NCBI GenBank assembly: GCA_030737835.1
Contig: CM060849.1
Location: 25,738,855-25,802,854, forward strand
Source: Acorus gramineus
Lineage: Eukaryota > Streptophyta > Magnoliopsida > Acorales > Acoraceae
DNA length: 64,000 nt
Direction: 5' to 3'
Below, piece after piece: positions 24,001-34,920 of the stretch. The notes below the pieces were generated by a model. That model saw only the letters and a list, made by a program, of their open reading frames with translations. It did no database searches and was not told where the DNA came from. Numbering within the stretch: position 1 is the first letter of the stretch; each line of letters opens with the position of its first letter. Made by a program: the position numbers and the translations under genes.

Positions 24001-25193
24001 TTTGTTATCAATTCAGATAAGGAAGCAAGTCTAAAAACTTGATGTCAAGATAAAATGTTAGGAACACTCTGAAATCCTTTCATTTTGAAACAAAGACCTT
24101 GAAAGAGTTCGCAGTAGGCAGAATTAACCATAAAATCTTCTATTTACAATATTTTTTCCTGTCTGCTCACGTGTAATACCTTGAAAATCTAACGGAAAGA
24201 CTATCCATTGTTGAGGGCCCCTATACTAATAGTAAAAGCAACGAGGTACTCGATCAAATATTCACCCATGAGCTGCCATTGGCCCACATAAGGTGAGATG
24301 GAAGTTTGTATAACAAAGAAAATCACTCGTAAAAGATGCATTTTCACGTTTTTGAGCAGCTACAAGAGAAAACAGCATTCCACTCTAAGTTTGGAAGAGG
24401 GTAGAACATATTGCAAATTGTTAAGCCAAATCAATTTACAAAGCATTCAACAGAATGGGTGACCATAATTTTTCAATATAGAATTCAACAGAAGGAAACA
24501 TAAGGCTATAACTAAATGAAGAGTGAACAATCTGCCCATCATCATGATTATTTATATGGGGCTCTGTTATATTGAAATGGAAGAGGGGGGGGGGGGGGGT
24601 GTGTTGGTTTATAATACATCACCTGGACCTTTTCCCCAACAGATGCAAAATCAGATGATGATGACAGAAATTTTAGAGGTTGCGGATCAGCCCCAAGTGA
24701 TTCATCATGATCAGCAGATTCAAAATATTCACAATCCTGAAATGAGATTTCAGCATCCAAAAGAACTGCAATGGCAATAGAAAGGCACTATTAAGATTTG
24801 ACACTATTACCCACTTTATCTATTTACTTATTAAACACTTCCTCAATTCATATTCTCAGATTATCATTTGATTTTGTATTTCAAATATTTTAGTATGGAA
24901 TAAACGAATCATAAATGGCAAACATATAAAAAAATTTCTTACTTTCTAGTTTAATAATTCATATGTTTTGATAAAACTTTTAGAGCTCTTAATCATGTAA
25001 AAAAGGCAGTTGAATAAAGGAAATGTGTTTTCTACTCACCATCTTGACGAACTTCAACAAATGGATCTAAGATCAGTGCCTGCTGAGATAATTTGACTCG
25101 ACAACGTGAATTTTTAGAGATTTTAGCTGACTTTCCCCATATATGGTGATTTTTATTTTCCTGTAAACCATCAGAAGCCGATTGGGTCTTCAT
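18010..25193 (-). CDS. SSP4: SSP4/CTDSPL2-like CTD small phosphatase, 6 coding exons
   Basis: Coding exons in gene order: 25193-25040, 24765-24629, 21961-21865, 20928-20356, 18757-18420 and 18171-18010. They total 1461 nt (486 residues), all with GT-AG borders and consistent phase. The N-terminal ~300 residues (MKTQSASDGLQ...) are acidic and low-complexity, as in plant SSP4/SSP4b. The C-terminal ~180 residues are an FCP1/SCP HAD phosphatase domain: D318-L-D320-E-T322 catalytic motif, then HSSFDHCDDADFTFPVFLN, motif II in MIFTASQ, and VAMIDNSPQ (429-433), ending RFGGNKG. Family knowledge: the first Asp of DxDxT forms the phospho-aspartate; substrates are phosphoserines of the RNA polymerase II CTD and related proteins, probably in the nucleus. 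The catalytic motif is split by a phase-1 intron within the Glu codon. ATG is the first in frame. A 3' splice site just upstream (exon base 25219) implies a 5'-UTR intron. The introns carry a MULE and two tandem duplications. Confidence 0.9.
20030..20247. repeat. Near-perfect 109-bp tandem duplication in phosphatase intron
   Basis: Two adjacent 109-base units (20030-20138 and 20139-20247), beginning acgatagggtaagatccctg, differ at a single base by my reading (gactatcg versus gagtatcg). They lie in the intron that splits the catalytic DLDET codon, ~100 bases from the splice donor at 20355. The near-identity points to a recent duplication, or to an assembly artefact. Confidence 0.9.
21961..22044 (-). 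repeat. 42-bp tandem duplication carrying the 3' splice site of coding exon 3
   Basis: The 42-base unit starting cctgcaagatgaaaccaaac occurs twice, at 21961-22002 and 22003-22044, with no difference seen. On the gene strand each copy ends ...ttcatcttgcag/g, so both a pyrimidine-rich tract and an AG acceptor are duplicated. Using the upstream acceptor would add exactly 42 nt (14 codons, DSLLTFSGFGFILQ) with no stop and no frame change before VSQANACLSL. Confidence 0.9.
22495..23101. mobile_element. Non-autonomous MULE in phosphatase intron
   Basis: A 607-bp element with terminal inverted repeats of roughly 100 bp. The left end begins gagaaaaatgcaaatag and the inward-reading right end begins gggaaaaacgcatgta. 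Both arms continue with cctcaaagattg, then aatatccatat, then cgacctctcat (left) or tgacctctcat (right). Perfect 9-bp target-site duplication taaatgata at 22486-22494 and 23102-23110, the hallmark of Mutator-like elements. Both arms also carry aaaatccatayaaccc, shared with the element at 59780-60874. The interior (22.74-22.9 kb) ends in an 18-G run. No transposase. Confidence 0.9.
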
Positions 25194-25219
25194 TTTTGGT
25201 GTTGAAGTATAAGAATCCC

Positions 25220-26990
25220 CTGTGACAGATATGAGAAAGCTACTTGCGTATTATCGAGGGCAAGAAGACCTCCCCAGACATTAAACCAAGCTGCAATAGA
25301 ATATTCATAATAGTTAAGTACTTCAACAAAGTAATGATGTTAAAAGTTAAACATGTGCTATTCATATATTCACAAAAACAAGAGGATTTCTAGGCCTCAA
25401 ACAAAGTGAACGAACAAAAAACATAGTAAATATCTAAAAATAATTTAAAAATTTATAGCGATCCAGAAAACTAACTAGAGTAGTATTACATCTGGAAAAA
25501 TAAAAGTGTCACTTTCAAATATATAAGAGAAGGAATTTACTTGGGTTCACGAATAGAAGAGAGCTTATGATTGCAAGAAATAAAGAAAGATGGAAAGGCC
25601 TTAGGCACAAGATATCAAAGCTTATGATTGCAAGAAATATATAAGAGAGGAATGTTTGTTTATGTAAGAGAAACTTATGCACATATATACTATCTAATGT
25701 CCCCTCCCTTTGTCCCTTGTTTTTTTTTTTCATCCTTTATCAATTTTAGTACAATCTAGTGAACACGACCTTTCTCAAGGGAAATAAAAAACGGAAATCC
25801 TTGGGGGTTTTCTATTCTACTTCTCTTATGCCTAGTCTAATGTTAGATGGGACAGGGTATGGTTGGTCATTGGTAAATTAGTTTAAGACTATCTAAAAAA
25901 CCAATCATCTTTGCACAGCACAAAGAGATTGATGGATTATATAACGTCAAAATGTACAATTAACATGCAACAGTTTTTCTTTTTTTCTTTTTAGATAAAC
26001 ATGCAACAGCGTTTTGACAATCGGATTTTATAGATCATGAGTAATATCATTCCTGAGTGCACTACAAATAAGTAAATAATTACAACCAATAAATAAAAAG
26101 TTACATCAACAGGACAGGTATAACTTGGCTCAAAAATAGAACTTAGAGTTATAATCCATAACTCAAGGGAAGTGTTTGATTTTGTTTCACTTTTGGATGT
26201 GTATTACAAATACCAGGGTTAGAGATCCAATCTATGTAAGCACCGCTTGCTTATTTTAAACTCTATAGAACGCTCATTCATTCCACTACAAACTTTCTTA
26301 CAACAGAAAATTTCAGATTTCATGCACCTTGGTCATCCACTTCCTGCCTTTTTTTTTTATTTAATTACAGTCTCCAACACATCCCTTCAGAAAGTAGTCA
26401 CCTTCACTGGTTCAAATACCGAAACACTCACCCAAAATTGACAATCACAAGAGAAGAACCCCCCACCCTCACACCCAATAATCCTACAATCTAAAAGCTA
26501 TAACATGTATCCAAAGAAGAAAAAAAACCTTTTTGGATGGAAGTACAGTAATGAATCAAAATAATAACCAAAACCCACATCACAAAACCAGACATAAATC
26601 AAAACAAAGCAGAACCCACAAAAACCCAAAGACACCAAACCATACATATCAACATATCCATGACAGTAAACTTCAGATCACCTACAGAGAGAGAGAGAGA
26701 GAGAGACCATTAACGACTCGGGAGGTACCTCTAACAAAGCTTCCTCATTTTGTTGTTTCTTCTTCTGTCGTCCGTTTTTTTTTTTTTTTTGGGGACTCGA
26801 TTGGGGAAAATATAAGGAAGGGAAGCGAAAAGAGTCCACGAACAGAATCAAGAGATACTGACGGTCCTGATTCGATCGCAGCTAAATTGGTTTCGGCCTT
26901 TACCGAGTCGCCACGTGGAAAATAGAAGTTCGAGTCAGCTTTCGGCACGTGGACCGTGCCGAGCTGGCCTGTTATGATTGGCCACACTCG
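25220..26990 (-). promoter_or_regulatory. 5'-UTR intron and promoter region of the phosphatase gene
   Basis: The ATG at 25193 is preceded by 26 exonic bases and then an acceptor (ctgtcacag), so the first exon must lie upstream. A likely place is 26.7-26.9 kb, where a GC-richer, pyrimidine-rich stretch (on the gene strand, a CT run at 26706-26685) resembles a plant 5' leader. The first-exon borders and the TATA box could not be fixed. 25.4-26.6 kb is otherwise AT-rich with nothing recognised. Confidence 0.4.
26685..26706. repeat. (GA)n microsatellite
   Basis: Eleven GA units. On the phosphatase strand this is a CT run, commonly found in plant 5' leaders and core promoters. Confidence 0.8.
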
Positions 26991-27299
26991 GTGTTACGTT
27001 TAAAGCTTTTGCTGACTTGCAGGAACTCGTCCTCGCCCTTGATAAAAATCAAAGCTGCCCATTATGATCATTGGATATGAAAAAAAAATGATCTCTAAAA
27101 ATTTAAATAATTATTTGTATATGAAATTTAATTTATATTGTTATTTATTATATTAATATATTTATATTTTTAGGATTAGTATGAGTTTTTTATTATTATT
27201 TATTATACTTTAACCATGTAATATACTTATAATTTTTATAATTTTATGTTTTAGGTAATTATTAGATTTTTTATATATTTCATATATTAGATATATTAT

Positions 27300-27474
27300 T
27301 TTTATTTTCAGATATTTCGGATAATTATCCAAATCCGAATCTGAATTTTTGGATGAGATACGGATACTTCATTTAAATATTCATTGGACATTGGATACTG
27401 ATAATTTTTCACATATCTATTTCGGATACAGATATGCGTTTATCTGATCTGTATCAGTTTGGTTGACATGCTTA
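27300..27474. mobile_element. Decayed fragment of the GGATACGG hAT family
   Basis: Holds degraded ggatacgg / tccgaatcc phrases and ends ...ggttgacatgctta at 27474. Read inwards this is TAAGCATGTCAACC, compared with TAAGCCTGTCAAT of the intact element at 40413-40924. The left terminus is not recognisable. Confidence 0.5.
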
Positions 27475-27801
27475 TATTTATTTAAGATAATGTTACATAC
27501 AATCTCTTTTTCACCCCCGATTTCAGTCTGCATGTGTTAGATTTTTTGAAAATAGTATACATCATCTAATGTAGATACTTTTATAAAAAAAATGAAGCAT
27601 ATATTCTAATGAATTGCATTGATGTATTTATAAAAAAATATGAAATTTTTTTATTGAAACGTGTACCTCGTTAATGAGAGTACATGCTCTGATGATTTTC
27701 TATCGACGCATATGATATTGGAATTGAGGATGAAAAAAAAAACTGTGTAACAACACTCATTTATTTAATTTATTAAAATGCAAAAGCATAGTCTTCTTGT
27801 A

Positions 27802-28325
27802 TAAGGATGAGGTAAACTGAAATCCTGTCCCACCTTGACTCTACTGGGATGAGTTTGATCCTCTAAATATCAAACCCAAACCCGACTCATCCCACCACCT
27901 TGATAATGAACTGAGACGGGCTTAGGATTCAAGGGCAAAACTCACACCGCCCCGTTATACCCTATTTAAATTACTTATATCACCATAATTAATATAGTAC
28001 ATAAGTAAATTAACCCATCGTATTTTATTATTTTTATAATTACATTTGATAAAATACTCAAAATATGTATCAAGTAATATTATATAAGATAATTATTTTT
28101 AGTTTATAATATAAAATAGAATAAAATAATATTAAAAACATTTAAAAAATTGACATTCCTTCTAATTGGGATAGGACGGGATGGGTTTGAGTTATTTGAA
28201 AACTCGTTGGGATGAGTCTGTGATAAAATAATCAAATCCTTCACGGATTTGAGATGAGATTGTATTAACAGGTTTGTTATTGAAATTTACCAAACATATC
28301 TCAACTTTCTCCGTTGCCATCCCTA
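27802..28325. mobile_element. Probable hAT-like element, degraded
   Basis: Left end TAAGGATGAGGTAAACTG and inward-reading right end TAGGGATGGCAACGGAG are partly matching TA-initiated termini. Both flanks of the AT-rich centre hold self-similar gggatgag / gggacggg phrases in inverted orientation. Size (~524 bp) is close to the intact elements at 28.8 and 40.4 kb. The flanking 8-mers do not match convincingly. Confidence 0.5.
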
Positions 28326-28367
28326 CTCTTTATCGTTTTTACATGTTTTGATTTTTTTTTCTATGCA

Positions 28368-28407
<40 letters not shown>

Positions 28408-28761
28408 TCTATAAAGCTGTTATGAAAGATAAACGTTAAGAATAATTAATGAATTGTGAATCAAAAATATAAAAACAACGATTTTTTCATCAAATGAAGC
28501 ATGTACTTCCAAAACACTTCTTAAGTATGAGATATTTTTTTGTAGCTCCTTTCATCGTGTTTTCAATTGTCCACCCAGTGAAGTATCATTTGAATTTTAC
28601 TTTATGTAGCTTGTTAACTCATATATTGTTATTTACTTTATGCATCCGCTACACACTGTTAAATCTCATACTCTATTAATAATTCTCTATGGCCTATAAC
28701 CCCGGTACATACTTGATCCGAAAAACCTGAAAAATATAGCAACCAACTATGTGGTTGTTAC
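28326..28761. other. AT-rich spacer with TA microsatellite
   Basis: No gene is seen. Positions ~28366-28402 are an alternating TA run. The rest lies between two transposons and shows no recognisable feature. Confidence 0.6.
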
Positions 28762-29260
28762 TATAGGTGTAAAACGGGCCGGGTGGGCCATTTAGGAACC
28801 ATGCTAACGGGCTAGCGATCAGTGCAGTGTCGGTCAGTTAACTTTGACGGGCCGTGTCATGCTTGACCCGTCAGACCAACAGGCCACCACGGGCCTAGCC
28901 GGCCAGGCCATGATTTTTTAAAAAATAAATTTTTTAATTTTTTTTAATTCTGAACTTTACTTTTTTTAATATTATACACACAAAATTTATATAAATATAT
29001 TACATATACATATATACACATAAAAACATTATATATACTTGATAAAATAATGAGATAAAACACTTATTCAACATATTATATGCTCCGTCTACTGTGAATT
29101 GGCATGCCGTGCCGTGCTCATTAACGTGTCGTGCAGAAAATAGCCCATGTGCCATAAGGCTGGTCCGACACGGCCCATAAACCTTAACGTGCCGTGCCGT
29201 GCCTGTTTCTTAACGTGCCCTACTTCGTGCCGTGCCAGCACAGCCCATTTTACACCTCTA
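28762..29260. mobile_element. hAT-like non-autonomous element with gccgtgcc/gggcc arrays
   Basis: A 499-bp element. Left terminus TATAGGTGTAAAACGGGCC and inward-reading right terminus TAGAGGTGTAAAATGGGCTG. Flanks are gttgttac (28754-28761) and gtttttac (29261-29268), an 8-bp duplication with one mismatch, as expected for hAT. The subterminal blocks (28770-28920 and 29095-29240) are rich in gggccgtg / cacggcacg phrases around an AT-rich core. No transposase. Confidence 0.85.
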
Positions 29261-29268
29261 GTTTTTAC

Positions 29269-30430
29269 CCAAAAAAAAAAGAAAATTCAACTCATAGAGG
29301 TGTGGGAAAGAAAATATACTCAGCTCAAAGAGGTAAGGAGAAGAACAAAAAATTATTAATCTCCAACAATCAAATAAGGGATCAGTTGATTTTTCTATCA
29401 TCACTGAAATATTCTTGATTTTTTATATTGAAATATACAATAAAAAAAAATTCTTGATCTTCATAGAAATATTCTTCATTCATATTGATGATCAAATAAT
29501 AATAAAAAAAAACTCCTACAAGAAGTCACCATATTGAAATATTCTTTTTCTTCATGCTATTTTTGTTCATAATTTTCATTTTTGTCGGATCACTTATAGA
29601 AGGCACCATATTGAAACAATATAATCAGCAACATGATTTGAGCAACCACACTGGATTCTCCCCATGTTCTTGATTATTTTATAATTCCATAAGTGGATGC
29701 AATCTTAATTAAGGAGTATCACATAGATTTGAGGAGCCACATTCTTTTTAATCACATTCAAATATTCAATAATGGTGAGAAAATATCCACTCATTGTCTT
29801 CTTCTTCTTCTTCTTCTTTTCGCCTTAATACATAAGGAACGAGAGCTCAAAATATTCACTCATTGTTATGGCATACTTGAGTGGGATATCAAGAATCTAA
29901 TGTTCAACTCAATATTTTTCTGAGCTTTCAGCATTCTCAAAATCTCTATCTCAGAATCCCCACACATTACATAGCCACTCAAGAGAATGTGGTGCACAAC
30001 TATGTGCCAATGTCCCTGCACATTATTGTTAATGGTGTACTAAAAAATATGGCTCATACACCAATTTGCAATTCAATTTATGCTAGCAGAAATTAATAAT
30101 AATTAAACATGCTATTACATAAAGTCTGTGTGTGTGTGTGTGTGTGTTGGAGTTGAAAACAGAAAGAAAAGGGAACACAGGTTTGGTTGATCTTGATCAA
30201 ACAAACAAGAGATTTGAGATGGGGCTTAAGATTTTATATTAAAAGAAAATATGAGAATGGATCAATGCATTTTGGTCAATGGGACTCAGCAAGCATAAAG
30301 TGCATGAGTTTGGAACATCAATATCAATTAAGCAGCAGTGTTTCAGTCCACTGTTGAGTGACATAGATTCAGTCAATCACTGTGTAAAGCATTCCAATTT
30401 AATTCATTTGATTACCCCTCTCATGATCCA
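29269..30430. other. Intergenic DNA with simple repeats
   Basis: No gene is seen. It contains a short CTT run (~29800-29818), a TG microsatellite (30126-30147) and divergent repeated phrases of the form attgaaatattctt around 29.4-29.6 kb. Small plus-strand reading frames here show no family features. Confidence 0.55.
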
Positions 30431-30439
30431 TGAAAGTAA

Positions 30440-30640
30440 GGTTTAAACATAGTGTCTTCCATGAGTTAGTTCGTAAGGTCCTACTACATTACAAATCAAT
30501 CACATTGGAATCTTTACCATTCGATAGTTAAAAAACTAATTTGATCACAAAAAATTTATGTGGTCAACACTAAAGGAGAAACATACAATGCGAACATTGA
30601 AATATCATGTATACTGAAAACTTAAATGTATATAATATAA
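30440..30640. repeat. Duplicated 3' flank of CYP72A unit 1
   Basis: Starts gtcttccatgagttagttcg and runs through acaaatcaatcacattgg, aaatttatgtgg and gaaatatcatgtatac. The same series occurs beside copy 2 (40.37-41.08 kb), beside copy 3 (52.85-52.97 kb, then 55.32 kb) and alone at 48.46 kb. It marks the left edge of one unit of the tandem P450 array and is an uninterrupted version of the site hit by the hAT element at 40413. Confidence 0.85.
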
Positions 30641-30755
30641 TTGTCTATCAGTTCAAGACAAACATACCTGATTACACTGCTTTATAAATATACAGACCAA
30701 CTGTGTATTATAAATTCATGACTTTAACATCAGTATAAGTAATAGAGAATCAAAA

Positions 30756-33700
30756 TCAAAGCTTACGTAGTAAAATTTGAGCACCATGTTGAGGTTGAAG
30801 AGTAATAAGAGTGCGAGGGGCGTGAGCATATGTTGGGGAGAGTTCAAAAGAGAAATTCTGTAATATCATAGCCAAGGCCAACTTAGCTTCTATCAGAGCA
30901 AAGCTTTGTCCGATGCATATTTGCGGACCCCCTCCAAACGGGTAGAAAGCAATGTGATTCCTCGACGCATTGGCAATGCCTTCAGAAAATCTCTCAGGTT
31001 TGAATTCATTGGCATCGTCGCCCCAATATTCAGGATCATGATGAATGAATAGTATGGGAATTGTCAAGTGAACTCCCGGTGGGAAGGTTACCTTTCCAAG
31101 TTTCATTTCCTTGTAGGTGCGACGAACGAGGAAGACCACTGGTGGGTATAGTCTGAGGACCTCATACAAAATCATTGTTACCTGCAAATGTTAGATATCT
31201 TGTGTTAATTATGAAATGAACAACAACAATTGATTATGGGTACCATTAATACACTCACAATCTTTAAATGGTGTAAGCCATCATAGTCTGGTTTGTTATC
31301 TCCAAATACTTCCAAGACCTCTTGTCGTGCACGTGACTGCCAGTCTGGATGGATACTCAAGAGAATGACTGTCCATGTGAGTAGGTTAGTTGTGGTCTCC
31401 TGTCCGGCTAAGTAAAACAATTTGCACTCGTCAATGACTTCATCAACTGTCATGGCGAGACTTTTGGAGTCCTTTTGTTCTTGACCCAGCTTGAAATTGG
31501 ATTCTATTAGTATTCCCAACAAGTCGTCATTATAGACATCTCCCATTTTCATTGCCTTTATTCTCTTACTAACAAGATCGCCTAGGATTCTCCGAATCTC
31601 TTTATCAATTTTTCTAATTTTAATATTCCTTTTGGTGGGCAGAAACCTGCAAAGGCGAACAGAGAGAGAAGCCAATTTTAGTAGTGATATGATAAAAAAA
31701 AATGGTAGAAAAATTAAACTGGTTATATATTATAACATCATATCATGTTCATCCAGCACTTGAAACAATAAACCTAACAACAAGAAAACTAGTGGTGTTC
31801 AATTCCAAGAAACAATATTTTTTGCATAGACATTCATCATTTACTTTGACTTTTGCAAAATTGCAAATATCTCTACCATCAGATAAATACATACGTTAAG
31901 AGAATACATTTTCCCCAAAATGACTCATGAATGTCATGTATTGTTGCATATGTCAACTTGATGAGGTGCCATATTATGTATTTTAAAGATATCATTAAGA
32001 GTTTATAAGTGCTCAAATTTATTTGTCACCAGCTTCAAAGTACTAAAAGCTCCATCTCAATTGTCTGTATAGATTTTCCATGTGACTACTTCAGCATTAG
32101 AAGCTCATCTCCTATGCATATATGTTTCTTTTTTTGTTAAACTCCAAACAAATAAACCTTTTCCCAGAGAAACTCGATTGCGAACTAACCCATTTTTGAA
32201 AATTCAAATACTCTGGCACGACAATGAACACCGACAAGCTTAGAAATGAATTTAAGAGAACTTCGGCTCAATGACTAGATGATGCATGAAATCCATGAAA
32301 TTATGCTGCTGGCTTTTATAATTTACCAACATTGATCCTGTTAGTTTTTTCCATTCAGATAGACAGATAGTCGAAAAGGATAGAAAAGGAGAAAGCCCAC
32401 CTATAACCTGGAATTGGTAGGAACTGAATGATCTCCATAATAAGCTCAGCAAGCTCACGTTGGAGTTGGAAAATTCTCCTCCCTTCTTCATAGCTGCTGC
32501 CAAAGGCAGTCCGGGAGATTACATCCCCCGTGAGGTTCTGTAGTTCTGGCCACACGTCCAATTCACAATGTTCTTCGCCAGATGAATCCATCAATTTCTT
32601 CCATCTGTTGATCAGCTCAATGCAACTAGCAGAAAACGCAGGCATCATTAACTGAAGTAAAGAAAGAACAATCAGACTGGGTACAGTTCATATCATTTGT
32701 TGCATTACAAGTCTAATTTAAATTTTAATATTTGTACTTTAAGCGGGACATGACCTTCAACTTCTCTTGATGGAAGGCGGGATTTATGATCCTCCGATGC
32801 TTTGCCCACTTCTCACCATCGTAGCTTACAAGACCTGAGCTCAACAACCGCACAACAGGGTTGCTTTTTGGCCTCGCAAAATGACCAAACTTGTTTGATA
32901 GAATCTCTCTAACCAGCTCTGGATCCATGATGGTCACTCTGGGTATGGGTCCAAACCATGTAAAACACATTTTGCCTGCATCATATTGAAGAATCACAGC
33001 CAGGTCAATTTGGTGAAGATTGAGCATCAAATCCAATTGGAGATAAAGAATCAGGTGGGCATAATGAGGGGCTGTGTGGGTATACTTAATGAAGATGCAA
33101 TTGGGTAAATCTCGGTATACCACTTTAACAATCCTTAATTTATCAGAGTAATTTAGTGATCAAGCATCCTCAAATAATAAGCATGATTAAGTAGTATAAA
33201 TCCACAAGACCTCCAGAGCAAGATAACATAATCCAGGATCTGAACAACAATCATAAAGGAAATACAATATTCTAATACATTGAAATTATTAAAAGGCCCA
33301 TCAAAGCAACTGTATGGGTCCTCAAAACTAACAGCATGAAAAAGACAAAACACATATTTGAATGAAACGTAAGAACTGGAACTCTGTGTCTCCATGAACT
33401 AGAAACTAACAGCATGATAGAATCTCCAGCGGCACTACTAACTAAATACAAACTTTAGTATGGAAATTTTTTTAAGTCACTAAATAAAAACTATGTTAAG
33501 ATGGTAAAATGCACTCTTATTGACAATTATTTGAAATCCACTACAAATAAAAACACCCTAATAAAATCTTAAAAATCTGAAATAATATCCTAAAAATCAT
33601 AAATTCACATATCACTAATAAAATTTGATTATTATAACTCTAAATAAAGAAAAATTTATCAAAATAATACATAAAAAAAAAAACCTCTTCAATGTGATAT

Positions 33701-34183
33701 TGAAGAAAGTTTGGCTTTTTTTCTCCAGCAAATTCTTGGTATAAGAAAATGAATCATGTCAAATCAATGAGAATTAAAATTGGTTAGCTTCGATACAATC
33801 AAATAGAAAAACCCACCCAACATATCAATAATTGCAATAATCCGAGAACATCAACCAAACAGAACAGAAAAACAAACAGAGATGATGGGTGTGCTCATAT
33901 TACCATGGGTCTTCACGAGTTGATCAAAGAGAGGGGTGACGCGTGGCACGATGTCGTGCGTCAAAGGGATGGGCCTCGACCAGGCCTCTCTCATCAGACG
34001 GGCGCTCTCCCTCAGGTCCCCCATCAGGAACTTGTAAGGAGAGCCTCTGATGCCTTGGTCTCTGAGGAGCCTCTCCAGCTTCTTTGGCTCCAACCACACC
34101 CACTTCACATACTTCAGTAGTAGCCATGACAGGATCACAACAACACATGAAGCACAAACAGGAGCAGCAATTGGAGCCCCCAT
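30756..34183 (-). CDS. CYP72A: Cytochrome P450 CYP72A, array copy 1, with altered heme signature
   Basis: Exons 34183-33904, 32975-32755, 32651-32401, 31646-31259 and 31181-30756 total 1566 nt (521 residues), all GT-AG. Residues ~8-24 form a membrane anchor, followed by [20 protein letters not shown], the CYP72 N-terminal signature. I-helix A331-GQETT, ExxR at E387-VL-R390 and PERF at 442-445 are present. The heme signature reads [10 protein letters not shown]: the Arg before the Cys (FxxGxRxCxG) is Gln467, with Cys469 intact. The codon is CAA where copy 3 has CGA, a CpG-type transition. Family knowledge: that Arg contacts a heme propionate and is close to invariant. CYP72A enzymes are ER-bound NADPH-dependent monooxygenases of gibberellin, triterpenoid and monoterpenoid metabolism; the substrate here is unknown. 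ATG chosen at MGAPIAAP to match copies 2 and 3; an in-frame ATG lies 11 codons upstream. Confidence 0.93.
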
Positions 34184-34227
34184 CTTTCCTTCCAATTCGA
34201 GCTTTTCCTTCCACAATGTGTTTCTTG

Positions 34228-34236
34228 TTATAAAGG
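34228..34236 (-). promoter_or_regulatory. TATA box of CYP72A copy 1
   Basis: On the gene strand cctttataa lies ~45-53 bases before the MGAP start codon. Copies 2 and 3 have a TATA-like element at a similar distance (46538-46547 and 59141-59150), so position is conserved across the array. Confidence 0.5.
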
Positions 34237-34343
34237 CCTACACGTATCACAGGTTAGGGTTTTAACAAGTTTTTAAGAGGGATGGTGTAGAATTTTCCTC
34301 CACCTCAGGTTTTCATCCTCATCGTTTTATGTTCTTCTGTAGA

Positions 34344-34577
34344 GAAAATTAATTAGAGGTCCCGAGAACACTTACGTAATAATAACAGGTTCTTTGATTT
34401 ATTTTTATATTTTTTAGTCTCTGGGGACACATTACTATCCCATATTATGTTTTTATTTAGGAAAATTAATTAGAGGTTCTGAGAATACTTACGGAATAAT
34501 AATAGGTTCTTTGATTTATTTTTATATTTTTTAGATCCTTAGGGATACATTACGATCACATATTTGACATATCGTGT
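34344..34577. repeat. Divergent 117-bp tandem duplication upstream of CYP72A copy 1
   Basis: gaaaattaattagaggt begins at 34344 and again at 34461. Both units continue through gagaa(c/t)acttacg, aataataa(c/t)aggttctttg and atttatttttatattttttag. The units have several substitutions, so the duplication is old. It lies 110-350 bases upstream of the TATA box of copy 1. I did not find a doubled version near copies 2 or 3. Confidence 0.75.
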
Positions 34578-34920
34578 ATTTTTTAAACTTTCTTAGTTAT
34601 CGATTCTTTTCTTGATATAATGAAAAAAGTATTCATTCTTTAGTGATATTGAAAGATTTAATCAAGAAAAAAACAAAAATTTTACAAAAAATAAAATAAA
34701 AAAATTCCTTGGTTGAAAGGTGGGCACCAAAGAAATACTTTTTTTTCTTCATTGAAAAAGATGTACAGCGAGATTTTAATTTGATGATGGCCGGCAGACT
34801 TATTAAACATACGAGTAGCAACGGAATGATCAACTTTTTTTTAATTTGTTTTTATAAGATAATGTATTTTTTAAAGTGATCACTCTTCTTTTCATGGGTC
34901 ATTTATTTAATACTAGTTGA
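34578..34920. repeat. Duplicated 5' flank of CYP72A unit 1
   Basis: Contains the series ggtgggcaccaa, then cttcattgaaaaagatgtac, ttgatgatgg and cagacttatt, then agtgatcactctt and atttatttaata. The same series occurs upstream of copy 2 (48.2-48.44 kb) and, without a gene, at 52.38-52.59 kb. It marks the right edge of array unit 1. Confidence 0.8.

Noticed and set aside
33153-33395. Reading frame in intron 1 of CYP72A copy 1, conserved at 45128-45337 in copy 2
   Set aside because: Similarity is explained by recent duplication of the whole gene; the frame has no start context or family features, and copy 3 does not preserve it.
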